Counted from the first letter of the stretch, positions 12,001 through 24,715 are shown. The stretch is 64,000 bases of DNA from Hirudo medicinalis (GCA_011800805.1 MPNW01000078.1:57972-121971); one strand, 5' to 3'. A program made the numbers and translations. The notes: generated by a model not told the origin, from the letters alone.

Positions 12001-13747
12001 TATTTGACATTACAAATGCATTAAAATTAAAAAATAATAACAACTGTTAAATTTCAAACGTATTTAACTTTACTATTATAATTATATTAACTTTAATTAA
12101 AAAATCAACAGAAATATAATTACATAAATAACGAACAGGGAGTTGTAATGCATTGACTATTAAATGTATTAAGTATAAAGACAAAATACAAACATACTAA
12201 TTTCCACATCAGTCAACATACAACTGCCTTACTACTTCGGCTGCGCAAGAAGTATGGAAGCAAGGAAAATCATGGAAGATAACATCACCATTGCAGGGTG
12301 CTTGCAATTCTGTAATGATTTCAGCTTTATTTGGTTGACGGTGAGTAAGTGCAATAAAAGTTTTAAAAGTAAAACTGCAAAAATGCTACAAAATATTCAT
12401 CATTAATTAAATGTATATGTACTTCATTGATATAGCTCCATATGCTTTGCGTCAGAGGCGCTTTATTTATTTATTTATTTATTTGATTAAAGTCCGTTGC
12501 ATGACTGAGATGATTTGGACTGCGTCAGAGGCGCTTCTTGTTAACCATTTATATAGCGCTCCTTCTCAAGGACGCTTGTGGCAGTGCAGGTTGGGTTTCC
12601 AACACGATACATCACGACTGTTGCCATTACCGCCGTAATGCAGGAACGTAATCCATGTGCATATCACAGTTTTTATGTTTAGAATGTAGTGATATCAATT
12701 AATTTGAAATATCAAGAATTGCTATTGTGAAAGACGAGGCTTGGACTCAAAGACATATTCTTAAGAGATTATTATTATTATTATTTAACTTAATGGTCGA
12801 TAATTGACATGAAATTGTAATGACTACAATAATATACATAATACATATGTGTAATGCAAATAAGTAATGGTGAATTAAATTGTTACGTGATGACATTACA
12901 CTATTTACATCCACTTACTCACTCACTTTCAACAGTGGAACAGCTACATTATTTACACTTATTTATTTAAATTAACCTTTATTACCTGCGTTTTACCTAA
13001 AGGAAAATACCTGCGGATGTGAGAATACTCCCCTGCCTGAAATTGTCTTATTGTATCAGTGCACACATACCTGTAGTGGAGAATCCGGTGAGCTTTGTGG
13101 TGGAAACGGCTATTCCTCTGTCTATTCCAGTAGGTGTTTTCTGAGAAAGTCTCTTATTATACAGTTAAGTCTTAAATAAGTGGCTGATTAAGCTGACAAT
13201 GAGTGCTCATTAAGTAATTAATCAGTTTTTGAAAGTAACAAAGTTTCCCATTTATTCAAAATTATAAAGCTTTTTGTCGCACAAAATGGTTATTACCACT
13301 TTTAATAGTAATAACAATAACTTCAGATAACTTAATCGTCAACCATATACTAACTAAAGTTACTAATTGTAATGGAATCAAGAACTATTTCCAATGGTAA
13401 GACATTGAGAAATAACCTCTAAAGTTAATAAGTAAATTAATCAATTTAATTAAAATTACTTTAGTTAATTCAGATTTAGATTTGGTAAATTGATATTTTA
13501 ATATGCTAATTAATACGTTAACGTGCGATTAATATGTTAATAAGTTTCTAATGTCAATTAACGAATTTATATTGGCATCATGTTATGTAAGCATGCAGAA
13601 CCACAGCCACGGATTTTCTGACGTGTGACAAATTATTTCAATGTGCGAAGGGTTACGATAAATTCGGAGTCTGCATTGGAGGCTGCAAATCGGGTTTTGC
13701 AGGAGAGCATTGCATTGAAAAAGGTGAACGTTTCATTAACGACAGTA

Positions 13748-13786
<39 letters not shown>

Positions 13787-14248
13787 TAATAACNTGTAAT
13801 AATGATAATGTGATAATGACGTAATAATAATGTAATAATAATAATAATGCAATAATAATAATGTAATAATAATAATAATAATGTAATAATGTAATAATAA
13901 TAATAATGCAATAATAATAATTGATCTGTATTACCTAATTAAACATAACAAAACAAAACTACGATACATCTAAACGTAATCACGTAATCATTATGATGAT
14001 TTTGATCAGAACAATGAATACATTACTTACAATGAAAATGTTAGAAATTATGAGAACTTTCAACAAATATTGAATGAATAAATGCATAAAAATTTCGTCC
14101 AGTGAATGATACAATGGAAGAATTCACAAGAGGACTTCACGAATTTTCAAAGAGTCATGTCGCAGCTAGTCAAGGATCAGACACCTTCACAAAGATGAAT
14201 GCCATTTTGAAGCTCATCTGCATTTCTGTGATGCTCTTCCTGCTGTAG
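9012..14248 (+). CDS. WSC-B: lectin-WSC-WSC-EGF protein
   Basis: Second paralog. Exons: 9012-9045, 9550-9747, 10142-10357, 10596-10738, 11665-11794, 12213-12340, 13003-13129, 13592-13723, 14103-14248; 417 aa. Signal peptide MLIIVLTCLLKDVFA. The lectin-like domain starts NVALGKRA and contains YVHYVIVF, LRTNC and SEVEVHTLG. WSC1: YRGCF, CRKYC, CHCG, YCGG. WSC2: YFGC, CLQFC, CGC, LCGG. EGF-like: GVCIGGCKSGFAGEHC. The C-terminal exon carries a Ser/Gly-containing stretch then a hydrophobic run ending directly at TAG, a GPI-signal-like layout. Intron 4 carries a hAT-like element and intron 6 a SINE. Exon phases are identical to WSC-A. Function is inferred only: a cell-surface glycan-binding protein. 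Confidence 0.85.
10816..11358. mobile_element. Non-autonomous hAT-like element, 543 bp
   Basis: Starts CAGTATTG and ends CGACACTC, flanked by perfect 8-bp direct repeats TTCATTTC (10808-10815 and 11359-11366). Both ends are rich in TAACGAAGTAAAAG-type and ACTTAAGTAC motifs typical of some animal hAT termini. An internal inverted repeat is visible near 10834-10850 and 10903-10920. No transposase frame. It lies in WSC-B intron 4. Confidence 0.75.
11823..11876. repeat. GAT/GGT microsatellite in WSC-B intron 5
   Basis: (GATGAT) and (GATGGT) runs starting about 30 bp after the exon 5 donor. The overlapping short open frame is repeat-driven. Confidence 0.85.
12440..12660 (-). repeat. SINE copy 1 (tRNA-derived family), degraded
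   Basis: Shares the GTGGCAGTGCAGGTTGGGTT...AACACGATACATCAC...GCAGGAACG core with the other copies at 27.4, 45.5 and 59.6 kb and, in reverse complement, with the copy at 43.4 kb. A 15-bp piece (GCGTCAGAGGCGCTT) occurs twice, about 75 bp apart, so this copy is partly duplicated or nested. Lies in WSC-B intron 6. Confidence 0.7.
13745..13915. repeat. AAT-rich microsatellite with a contig join (N at 13794)
   Basis: (AAT)n and (AATGT)n runs in WSC-B intron 8, interrupted by a single N at 13794. Length here is unreliable because assemblers collapse or break such repeats. Confidence 0.9.
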
Positions 14249-14946
14249 TTCACTCAATTGTTATGAGTTCGCCATTGTTATATTAATTATATTAGTTACT
14301 TGATTGCATCATTGTTTGTGGAAATGTTATGCGCAAACATTCTTTTTCTGTCTTTTTATAATATTTTTGCAAGTGCACTGTTTAATTAAGCATTTTCATT
14401 TGAATGAACAAGATTTATTTAGTAACATCCGATGAGAATTGGTAACTATCAACTATTTATCTTCATGTAACCTCAGTCTTGATCGATCAAATGCTGTAAA
14501 ACTATTACATTAGATTTTGGAAAAAAAAGCCAACCAATTTCATTTATGACCTTCATAAATTAAAACAAGTATTTAGGGGTCGTCCATAAATGTGTTAAGT
14601 ATTCAGATTAGGATGGTTTAAGAAGTGTAAAAAGCACATCATGTTGAGGTAGCAAATATAAATCAAATCGACCAATATTACAGCTCACAGTAGAAACTCA
14701 GCCTATGATTTAGACCTATATAAACCTTATGTAGAAAATGTATTTGACAGTTTTGTTGAAAAAAAACGAAAAAATAGACCTTGGGTCTTTGAGACATTGA
14801 TTGTTATTGAGACGAAGTCAAAAAAATGAATTTGAGGAAATTAGGAAAACATCCAATTAATGGCTTTATTAACGTCACGCTTAGCATGACAGCAACAAAT
14901 AGTAAACAAACGTTTAAAAAAAATAAACATTTGGATGCACCCGATT
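14249..14946. other. Spacer between WSC-B and WSC-C
   Basis: AT-rich; no gene or repeat that I can support. Confidence 0.5.
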
Positions 14947-17900
14947 ATGATTACTGTTTGCTTGATTATTTTCTCCATGCAAGGTTAATTATTCGCTCAT
15001 CAAATGTTAATTGGGGGGTTACTTAAGCTCTGCACTTAAATTCGCTTAATAATTAATTAACTGTAACACTTTACATTTCGGTATAGCAACGTCCAACCAT
15101 TATAAAAGATGATTTACATTTATGATGAATCAAAATGAATTCGAATTAATTTAGCAAATTAAATTCTCGATTGTATTAAGAAATTGTAATGAAATGAAGT
15201 CGGTATAAAAAAAATTCCATTTCAATGCTAAATGACTTTCACGACTTGTCTTTCTAAAACTAACTACAAGTTGGATAAAAGTCATAGCTGCCCACAAAAT
15301 GTTCGTTTTTTTTTTACTTAATGACCATTTCACAACCAGATGTTATTACGACATAATTACGACAACCCATTTCAAATGTAATTTAATAATTGGTATCCTT
15401 TTCACTACCCACAGATGTGATAGCGTTAAACATCGCTTCAAATGGCACGGCAACACTATGCGGAAAGTCAGAAGTGCCCCAGGGTTTGTTTGATGGCATT
15501 AGAAACATCTCTCATGAGATCGACATGACGGAATGCGATAAATTACTGACGATCTCCATCAAGTTCCCAAGCCGTTACTTCATACATTACGTCCACCTGT
15601 TCCTAGGGTCTGGCTCAAGTAATATATCCATTGTCATGATTTCTAGGGTTTTGGTTAATGGTCACTCGTTTTATTAAATGAATCGGGCCTAATAGTACTT
15701 AATCGGTTGCATGGTAACATTGATATTACAGCATACAGCACACAAACGGTGCTGTAATAGAAAAATCCGACCTAATAAAAAGTCAGATATTTTAAAGATC
15801 CTAATCCATTTTCCTCATGGTAACTAAAGCTCGACAATTCATTCAACATAAATTGTATTATGTCGAACAGCCAAGCATCGCATTCTGGATCACTTGCTTG
15901 TTACGCTGGTAGAATCCCTTAATTTATACGAATGTTCCTCTTTTCCCGAGCCTCTAAAGATGGTTGACGCGAGCTTGGGTTTGAGAATCAATTGCATGGC
16001 CTGGAGTAAGTCGTTTGACGTGGTAACCATAAGGCTGAATGAAAAGAAAAACTTCGAACTCGCCGAAATTGAGATTCACACTTTGGGTAATTTGCGAGCA
16101 TTTTTTTGTAGCGTTTATAGTAATTAAATTAATTAAAATAATTTGTGTTTTTTAAAGCGTCCGGAGTGCCCAATGAAAACGTTTTATTTCATCGCGGGTG
16201 CTTCTCAGGAATTAACAAAGAAAGCGAAATTCCATTCACTGACTTCGCCTCTTGTTGGAATCACTGTTTTGAGAAAAAAAACTCTTTGATGGCAATAGAG
16301 GTTAGCTTCTGAAAAAGAAAATTGATTCATTCGTTCTCATAGATGAAACAATGTATGTCGAAAATATCAAATCTCGGATCGCAGTAGGCAAAGGTTTCAC
16401 TTATTGACTGAAGACTGATGCTGTTCTTGATTAATTTCTTTGAAATTCAAAGCTAATTTTTATTTTATTGAACCTTCCCTTGCGAATAGGAGCGCCTCTA
16501 AAGCTTCGCTGGCGTTGTGCATTTGGCGCATAAAATATTAATCACAAAATAGCTTTTATTTTAATTGTCATCAAAAGGTCATAAAGCTGCACAGGCTTTA
16601 TCATGCCTTCATAAAGATTTGCACTAAATACTAAATATCATAAAAATAGCTAAATAGCTATCTTAAAAATTGGCTAGGAATCACCTCAAAATTTTATTTT
16701 TAAGGGAAGCAAAGCATGCTCCTGTGCAAAAAATTATGAATTTAAAGACGAAGTCAGCCAGGAAAAGTGTGACAAAGTTTGTTCCACCAATTCAGAGACA
16801 AGGCGATGCGGTGGAGATGGATTCTACTCTGTTTACATCGGTCAGAATGTGATATCATTTTATATCAATATCAATATTTAGCGCTTGTCATTTACATGCA
16901 AACAAACTGAAAGAAATCTCTTTAAAATGTATTATAATCTTTATAAGATAAATATTAAATTAGTTTCATAAACAAAGTGTTTAAGAACCAAGTACTGTTG
17001 CTTTAAAGCTAAGCTATAGATAATAATTACTTTTTTTATTTGTTAGATTTATTATTTAATTGTGAAAGAGCATTTGATGGTAAAATATTATTACATTATT
17101 GAGCTAAGTTAAGATTAAGCTTTTTCATACATGCTCAGATTTACCTCACATTCGCTATGGAAGATGTAAAGCGTGAATATAACATTAAATTGAATGTGAT
17201 CTATATTGGCATTATTTTACAGTGGCACATACGTTGTTTTGTCTTTCGTATTAAACTCAACTTCATAGGCAACAGAAATTCAACTTTATTTCGTCTACTA
17301 TTTGATACAAGATAGCGAGACATTTATCAACTCAAACCTACAACACGTGAACCGAGAACTCTGAAAATTTGATTTACCTTTAATATACAATACCAGTACA
17401 GTCCATCCCAGTACTGTACTGCACATATTTATATGTAACATAAACATCGCTTGTTTTACCCTTACTAGTGATCATTCAGCTTCCAAATTTCTATGGATGT
17501 TCGAAGGATGACTTTCAACTGAACGCCACGAAAATCAATTCGACGATCGCAGAATGCATTTACGAATGCAATCAGTACAAATTCGCAGTTATAAAGGTAA
17601 AAGTTTAATAGGATTACGTAATGAAAATTATTGCAGCTGGGAAATAACTGAAATGTAATTGTAGGACAGCAATTACAGACACCATATAATATCAGATATT
17701 GCTATGAAAATTGGTAACTACTTAGTGAGTCTCACTATATTTCTGAAATGTTCCATTAAAAGGATGATATATGTTCCTGCACTGATACAGTACTATCAGT
17801 AGAAAGCACTCCGGCATTTTGCGACACTCCATGCCCCTTCCTTCCAAATGAGATTTGCGGTGGCAAAGATTCAATAAGCATATACGGAAGTAAATAATGG

Positions 17901-18272
17901 ATTTTTTAACCAATATCTGAGACTAGTTACACAAATGACCCATTTATACTTCAGCCTGCATCCAAGAATCATATTATTTATCTTGTGATAAGCTACTGCA
18001 GTGTGACTCAAAATACGACAAATTTGGGCAGTGCACTGATGGATGCAGAAGTGGTTTTGATGGGGATTATTGTATCGAAAGGGGTAACTAACTGTATTTC
18101 AATCTCATGATTTCTGTATTTCAGAAACTCATCAATAAATGATTTAATAAAATGAATGCAATTACTAATTTCAGTGAGGGACATGGGAATCACCACAAAG
18201 AACGTGTACATCCCACTTGTCGTAGCAGTTGCTTATACAGCTTTTACAGCACGGATGACGTTATTTATTTAA
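14947..18272 (+). CDS. WSC-C: lectin-WSC-WSC-EGF protein
   Basis: Third paralog. Exons: 14947-14983, 15415-15618, 15871-16086, 16158-16300, 16705-16840, 17469-17596, 17763-17889, 17955-18083, 18175-18272; 405 aa. Signal peptide MITVCLIIFSMQDVIA; its first exon is 37 nt rather than the 34 nt of the other four. Lectin-like domain: NIASNG start, FIHYVHLFLG, LRINC, AEIEIHTLG. WSC1: HRGCF, CWNHC, CSC, RCGG. WSC2: FYGC, CIYEC, CSC, ICGG. EGF-like: GQCTDGCRSGFDGDYC. The hydrophobic end TLFI runs straight into TAA. The last hydrophobic run contains one Arg, so its GPI-signal character is the weakest of the five. Function inferred as for WSC-A. Confidence 0.85.
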
Positions 18273-18782
18273 AGGATTTCTTTATTTGACTTTATCTTTG
18301 TTACTTTATCTCACTAAATTTTTTACTTTGATAAATTGTGAATCAAACACTTTCTTGTTAAGGCAATTAGCGCAAAGGTCTGTGTAAGAGCATCAGTTTA
18401 AAAAAAAGGTGAAAGAATTGAAAAATATAAACCGATATTAAAAACAAATATTTTCATTGCAAAGGAGAGCTTTAGAATAAAATGTTAAATGTTAAATAAT
18501 AAAATCTCTGGAAGAATTTTTGATCGGAGAATAAATATGGTTGCATAAATGAAGGAGATTTGTGATTTGCCTACTCATCTTTTTTATGAATCTCCTGTTA
18601 AATTATTTGTGAACACAAAATTTGTCACTACTTTTTAAATTCGCAAAAAAAATTCCACATTTTAGAGCCTATACAAATCTGATAGACTTTTATTAGTTTA
18701 TAAATGATTCTAAAACACGTCAATCGGTGTATTTGAGGCGGCGTCGTATTAATGTAAACAATGTTCTGATGAATATCCTATT
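18273..18782. other. Spacer between WSC-C and WSC-D
   Basis: About 0.5 kb, AT-rich, nothing recognisable. Confidence 0.5.
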
Positions 18783-21700
18783 ATGTTGCTTATTTTTTTG
18801 TTTTCTATCTTGAAAGGTGAATCAAAATAATGATATATTGGAGATTTTGAAAGATGCAACAAGATTGAGGGCCATAGCATATTGAGACAATTGTGGAAGA
18901 TATAATTAAATAATTTAATTTTTGAAGCATAGCAGAATTGAGCAATTTTTTACTTGGCGGTTCAATTTAGTCCATATTTCCACCATTATGTCTGCAGCCG
19001 ATTTTAACACAAATCACTCTAAACAGTTTTCGAGCACATGAGAAAAACCATTATAGGACAAAGTTGGTAAAGTTTGAAGCGTTTTCATCATTTCAGTGTT
19101 GTGTGCATCAAATGTGGCTTTGAACAGTAAAGTACATTTGTGTGCTGTCAAGGAATTGTCAGAAGGTTTGGTTGATGGCAACAAGAGATTGGCGATGATA
19201 ATGTCAGACATGAGCGATTGCACTGACAAAATTTTCTTGTCGATTACGCTTGACAAACTCTACTTCGTACATTACGTGATTGTGAGCGGCGGACCTAACA
19301 CAAGTAACATTTTCGTTTATAAACTTTCCTAATTTTATTTCACTTTTAAAGTCGCCCATAAAATGTAATAGATGTTAGAAACGAAGATCGTAATGCTATA
19401 AACTCATAGTCCAGTAGACTTTGCTTCCAAACTTTTCATTAACTCTCAGGGAGATTCGCAGTATTATTCGATGCCTTTCTTATAACAACTCTCAGAAATT
19501 GACCTTGACCCTGGTTAGTTTACCTTCCCGTCGCCTCGAGGCAGCTTAAGCGTCTTATCGATGCAACTTCGAATATAATTTACAATAAAATAAGACGTGA
19601 TCATGTCGCTCTACTTCATCGAAGTAGTTGGCATGAAAATCTGGAACAAATTCTGGACTGCCCCCTTCAATAACCAGCACTAGTCTAGATGGGTTTCACA
19701 AAGTCTTGAAAACTTTCCTCTCCAAGGAGAAAAGTTAATCTATAAGCTCTCCAAAGTTACCCTCAGTATTGATGTGGCCTGGAAATTCTGTTGGAACGCA
19801 CGCCACTACAATCACATTCCAACTCATTATCATTTCCATTAACTCGTAAATGCAGCGTTACAGAGCTGAACTAATAATTCAACCCTCCACCTTATTTAAG
19901 CTTATCTTTAGATTTATTTTATTTACTCGGATTTTTATTAGTTTTCTAAAAATCCTAATAATCAATATCCTAATAATAATAATAATAATAATAATATCTT
20001 AAGATTATCTCATTGAAATTACCAGGGACTCAATATTATATTCAAACGAGTTGTTTTTGATCGAGCAGAGACTAATCCATCTCTGGATTACTTCAAAGTA
20101 TACACTGGAGATAACCATCTTTGTGCCCAGTTTGAAAAGTGCTTCAGTTCCGTACATCGAGGTTCGGGAATGAGGGTGAATTGCATGGCACGATCCGAAC
20201 ACGACTCACAAGTCCAGGTCCGCCTGATTAGGAGGAGCACAAGCTTCATGGTTTCAGAAATCGGAGTTTATACTTTGGGTGATAATGTATTTTTTTTTTA
20301 TTGTGCCTGAACTACTTTGGCAACTTTGAGACTATTGTGCTATGCATACGGTGGCAGCTTAACGCTTGAACCACTTTCTCAACCTACATTGACTCCAGCA
20401 TTTATGTTAATATTCGCTATGTTAATGATTGAAGAAACAATAACTTGAGTTGATGAGTTGTTATGAGTTACGTGATGTTTATTACCACTTGTAATACTGA
20501 CACTTAAGCTTAAAAAAAGTTCTGCGAGTTGAACTGCCAATGGGTGAGGTTATGAGGTACCTAACATACCTAATGCCTAGCCTTAATACCTACCCCTAAT
20601 ACCTACCCCTAATGCCTGCCTACCCTCAAACGACTGTCCAAACCCACCGATTACATTTCAGCTCCACCTAAACCCGAGAAGACAATCATCTTTCATCGTG
20701 GGTGTTTTAAAAAGTTTGCCAAACACGAGTCGAAAACTTTCGTGGACCTCAACACATGCTGGAAGATCTGCTTTTCCAGAGGATTCTCTTTGATGGCCAT
20801 TGAGGTGATTAACAGTTTGTAATTAATAAAACGCTTACATTGCTTACATTGTCAATTATCGAAAGTCACTATTTATTTTGAATGTTTAATTGTAGGCCTC
20901 CCGAAGATGTCATTGTGGGTTTGAGTTGCCTGTTGAATTAGAGGCTGAACGGGATGACTGTGACGCGGACTGCCCTGACTATGACGGAAAATGCGGTGGA
21001 ATCAAAGCTTTTTCAGTGTACCTCAGTGAATAAGTTTTAATTTTATTTTTAACAATAATATTTTATGATATTTTATAATATTTTAAATAATATTTTATGC
21101 TGACATTAATTGTTATATTTTATTGTATATTTTTATTATATTTTAACAATTACAATGATGTTCATCATTATAATTAGACAAATTGTTATTATAATTTTAA
21201 ATACTGATATAAATGCCAAATGTTTATAAGTCGGAACATCCTAGTAATATTACTAATCTATATTATTATTGTGATTGTTATATCGTTCTTTGCTAACTGC
21301 CTTGAGTGTGTTAGTCAATCAACGTGCCTATTAAATAGTGGAAGTAACATGAATATTTTTTTCTGCCAAAATATGGAGTTAATACTTGAATATTTTCATC
21401 ATATGAATCCAGTTAGGATCCAACTTCCGTACTTTTACGGATGTTCCAACATGTCACAGCCAAGGAAGACGATTGAAGGCAATATGACTACCTCCAAATG
21501 CTTGAAATACTGCAATTCATTCCCATACATTTGGATGAGGGTAGACGATGCTTGCAAATTTATTTATTTTAAAGTCCTAACAGAAAGTACTTCCTTTCAA
21601 GGACAACGTTTGTGGCTGCCTGGAAAAAATAGTACATTTGGACCTCAGTCCAATAAGGTGTTCAACCCCCTGTTCTGGAGACGCGAGGGACATTTGTGGA

Positions 21701-22351
21701 GGGGAAGGGCGTGCCACCGTCTACGGAAGTAAGACTATTTTACTTTTAAAGGTCATCTCGACATCCACTCACCCATCCATCCACTCAGCCAATGATCCAT
21801 TTTACCACTCCACTATCACTAGTTACTACGTCAGTCGACTCATTGTTGCTAATGGCAACGCGGGAATTATAATATACTATTTATACCTTGCTCTTTTAAC
21901 AGCCTGCCTGAAAACACTGAAATTCCCGTCTTGCGATACGCTCTTTCGCTGTGACGGTGCTTACGATAAATATGGGAGATGTCTGAATGGCTGCAAATAT
22001 GGCTTTGGGGGTCCCTACTGCATAGACAGAAGTGAATCATCGAATATTATGTTGAATTATTGAATGTTATGTTGTCATTGTCTTTGCCTTACTTTAAAAT
22101 TATAGTTAGTTGTGTAATTTCTGAAGTAGGTCACATCAAGTATGAGTTGTTGAAAAGATAGTAGGATATGAGTTGTTACGAATTTTTACTAATTTAAACT
22201 TTTATGTTTTCCTGTTATTCTTAATTTGAAGCGAAGATTTTTTCATGTTGATTCAGTTTATCCTGGGATTTACATTCGGTTGGAAAAACCCGGTGGTGCT
22301 GTTGCCAATGTTACCATATTCCTTGTGGTTGTAACTTCAGCATTTGTGTAA
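18783..22351 (+). CDS. WSC-D: lectin-WSC-WSC-EGF protein
   Basis: Fourth paralog and end of the tandem array. Exons: 18783-18816, 19097-19303, 20069-20278, 20662-20804, 20896-21025, 21413-21540, 21602-21728, 21903-22031, 22257-22351; 400 aa. Signal peptide MLLIFLFSILKVLCA. Lectin-like: SNVALN start, FVHYVIV, MRVNC, SEIGVYTLG (this copy has Gly-Val where the others have Glu-Ile/Val). WSC1: HRGCF, CWKIC, CHCG, KCGG. WSC2: FYGC, CLKYC, CGC, ICGG. EGF-like: GRCLNGCKYGFGGPYC. Ends in a hydrophobic run with no cytoplasmic tail. The exon 3 acceptor was set at 20069 because only that site preserves phase 1; a nearer-looking AG at 20026 would break the frame. Confidence 0.83.
19541..19735 (+). mobile_element. 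LINE reverse-transcriptase 3' remnant (degraded)
   Basis: Two conceptual segments, QLKRLIDATSNIIYNK (from about 19541) and FHKVLKTFLSKEKS (about 19690-19735), match the spacing-conserved tail seen in the better-preserved LINE fragment at 24.2-24.7 kb. The middle is deleted or frame-shifted. In WSC-D intron 2. Confidence 0.5.
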
Positions 22352-22689
22352 GTAGCAGTCGGATTGATATTTTAATGAGAAATAAAATCTGCTGGCGATG
22401 TCTTCCTAATATTAGCTTAAGCATTGTGAGTATTGAATAACTGCACATGCTCTATAAAGAGCAAACTTTAAATGTATCACACGTGGTCTAGAAATATGAA
22501 TGTATGACTTCATAATCTGTAAATAACTAGCAATTATTATTTTACAAGGTTTTTTTGAATTATTTAAACTCATGCATATTGGAGAATAACCTTTTGATAA
22601 TTATTTTTTTAAAGGTGTTACTTGCTATTACCTGGAAAGAAAGAGCTTGTGTCAAAAAAAATAAAAAGATTCTTCAGATCAAAATCCAC

Positions 22690-22944
22690 TGTTATGCCAT
22701 GAAATTGATCACATTATATCTTTTTATCTCGACAAATTTATTTATTTCGCGTTTATTTAATTCTACCTTTATTTTAGTTTACGTGGTTTATACGGGAATT
22801 TAAAAATGCAGCTGTANTGTTATGCCATGAAATTGATCACATTATATCTTTTTATCTCGACAAATTTATTTATTTCGCGTTTATTTAATTCTACCTTTAT
22901 TTTAGTTTACGTGGTTTATACGGGAATTTAAAAATGCAGCTGTA
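22690..22944. other. Assembly join with exact 127-bp duplication (N at 22817)
   Basis: 22690-22816 and 22818-22944 are identical 127-bp copies separated by a single N. This is the pattern of two contigs overlapping by a fixed k-mer length that were not merged; one copy is spurious. Confidence 0.9.
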
Positions 22945-23205
22945 TTCTTGTTGTTGGTATGCGTTTGTTATTGGCAATATTAAGAACGAATTGAAATGCT
23001 TTTTGATCACAGATGTAATTTATAGCTTGAACCTATGCTTTGTATCTCCGTATTTAGCATTTTTTGCGCTAAAAAAATGGAAGCATCATAACTGCCTGAA
23101 CTTTTTATAACTCTTTTATTTTTTTAGATGCCTTCTGTTGGATTATATTGTTTGACACAATCTCCTCTTTCATTAAGTAATAATTGCAGTCCAAATCCTT
23201 TAAAG

Positions 23206-24179
23206 CAGGGATGTTCACTGGCGGCCCGCCTAGGGGTGTGAAATGGTCCGCTTCATAGATATTGGCCCATTTACATTTGTTAAAATAACTTCTTATGGGC
23301 AGGAATCACTTAAACTAATTTTTGACACAAAGTACTGGAGTACATTAGAGTCGTAGATTTATCACACATATTGAACTCAGACGAGGATAAATTTTCATAT
23401 TTATTAGATCAAATCTTCATATAATTTTCATCAAAGCCAATAATTTATTTTATCACCTTTGTTAATAATTAGCTCCTGAACTCTATTTTTCATGAATTCA
23501 AGACAAGTTTCAGGCCCTTTTTATACAACTCATTCTTGGCCTGATTCAAAGCGTCTTGCAAATATTGAACATTAGAACACTGTTTGCTGCTAAAGTATAT
23601 TTTGCTAGCAAGCTATCCCCACAGGTTTTCGATGAGTTTTCAAGTCTGTAGAACGGGCTGGCTAGCTTCAGAACTTTTAAATTCCTCTCATGAGATAAGG
23701 TTTGTAGCTTCGGAGGACAGCTCATCTCCGACTTCATCCAGTTTTTTTGAGTTCCTTAACTTTCAGGGTTACTCAAATAAAATTTTATAACCTTCAGAGA
23801 GCGACTGAGATCTCTATAATGAACCAATTCAAGTATTTTAAGGTCTTTGACCCTTTTCAGTATCAATAAGCCTCTTTCCAGAACCCATCCGTAATAAGAT
23901 CTATTAACTAAAGTTTACTTTTATCACTTAAGCAATTCATGGACCTGTCGCCATGTATAACCAATGTTTAAGACTCATATCTCGTAATAAAAATTATTTT
24001 CTGGATAAGAAGAGCTCGGCAGTAAACGGCCCGAAAGTCTGTTAAGTTAAGAATTAAAATAAAAAGAAGCTTGTGTATAAGCAAAATAAATGACAACTAG
24101 TGATTCCAAGAAGATCTGGTCCTCGGTCACCAGAAATAAAAAAATTTAGCCATTCATAAAATGTAGTTGAATACCCCTA
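23206..24179. mobile_element. Non-autonomous hAT-like element, about 974 bp
   Basis: Begins CAGGGATGTTCA with a following GCGGCCCGC motif typical of animal hAT ends, and ends in the complement of TAGGGGTATTCA (9 of 12 matching). The 8-bp flanks CTTTAAAG (23198-23205) and CTCTAAAG (24180-24187) match at 7 of 8. No transposase detected in the interior. Confidence 0.75.
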
Positions 24180-24187
24180 CTCTAAAG

Positions 24188-24715
24188 ATTGACGACAGCA
24201 GTCCAAATAACTGCATTTTAATTTGGTATAGGCAAGGTAAGCAGAACGATAACGATAACGATACAGAGTTTGGTTAGAGTGGCACAGAACTTCAAGACCA
24301 CTAACGTAGCTTTCTCTACTTTTGAAGAGGAATGTTTTGAGGGCGTAGTGAAATCCGACTGGATCAGTGTTGGTAATCGAGAGGGTAAGTCTATTCCAGA
24401 TCTGTGGGCCAACAACATCTATAGACCTGCCATCCAGTGTCGCACGTCGGCAGATGATTTGGCGAGGGAGCCCCTTGTTACTGATCTGAGCCCGCGCCTA
24501 GCAAGAATTTGTGCAGTGCGATTGAAAGGCAGATACGACGGTGCATGATCCAGGAGAGACTTGAAAACGAGTGAAAAGATTTTGTAGTCAATTCTCTGGC
24601 AAATGCAGAGCCAGTGGAAATCATGGAGAATAGGAGTGACATGGTCATGTTTTCTTTTGTTGTTTATGATTTTAGCAGCTGCGTTGATGACACGCTGAAG
24701 TTGCTCGAGATGAGC
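24188..24715 (-). mobile_element. LINE (non-LTR retrotransposon) ORF2 3' fragment
   Basis: Read on the minus strand, from 24715 downward, it gives the C-terminal tail of a non-LTR reverse transcriptase: QLQRVINAAAKII, HDHVTPILHDFHWL, RIDYKIFSLVFKSLLDHAP, then a stop/frameshift at about 24420, then GPQIWNRL and FHYALKTFLFKSRES. These match the standard thumb and C-terminal conserved blocks (HWLPV...RI.FK, A..YL, LRS, WN.LP, LK..LF). 5'-truncated and broken, so not active. Confidence 0.85.

Noticed and set aside
20026..20068. Earlier acceptor for WSC-D exon 3 (CCAG|GGACTC)
   Set aside because: It leaves the exon out of phase with exon 2 and introduces a stop; the acceptor before 20069 preserves phase and alignment.
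21220..21410. Hydrophobic open frame upstream of WSC-D exon 6 as an extra transmembrane exon
   Set aside because: The stretch lies in the intron; the conserved acceptor at 21413 gives the expected WSC2 start and the same phase as all paralogs.
24270..24548. 92-codon open frame on the plus strand
   Set aside because: Antisense shadow of the LINE reverse-transcriptase fragment, which reads sensibly on the minus strand.
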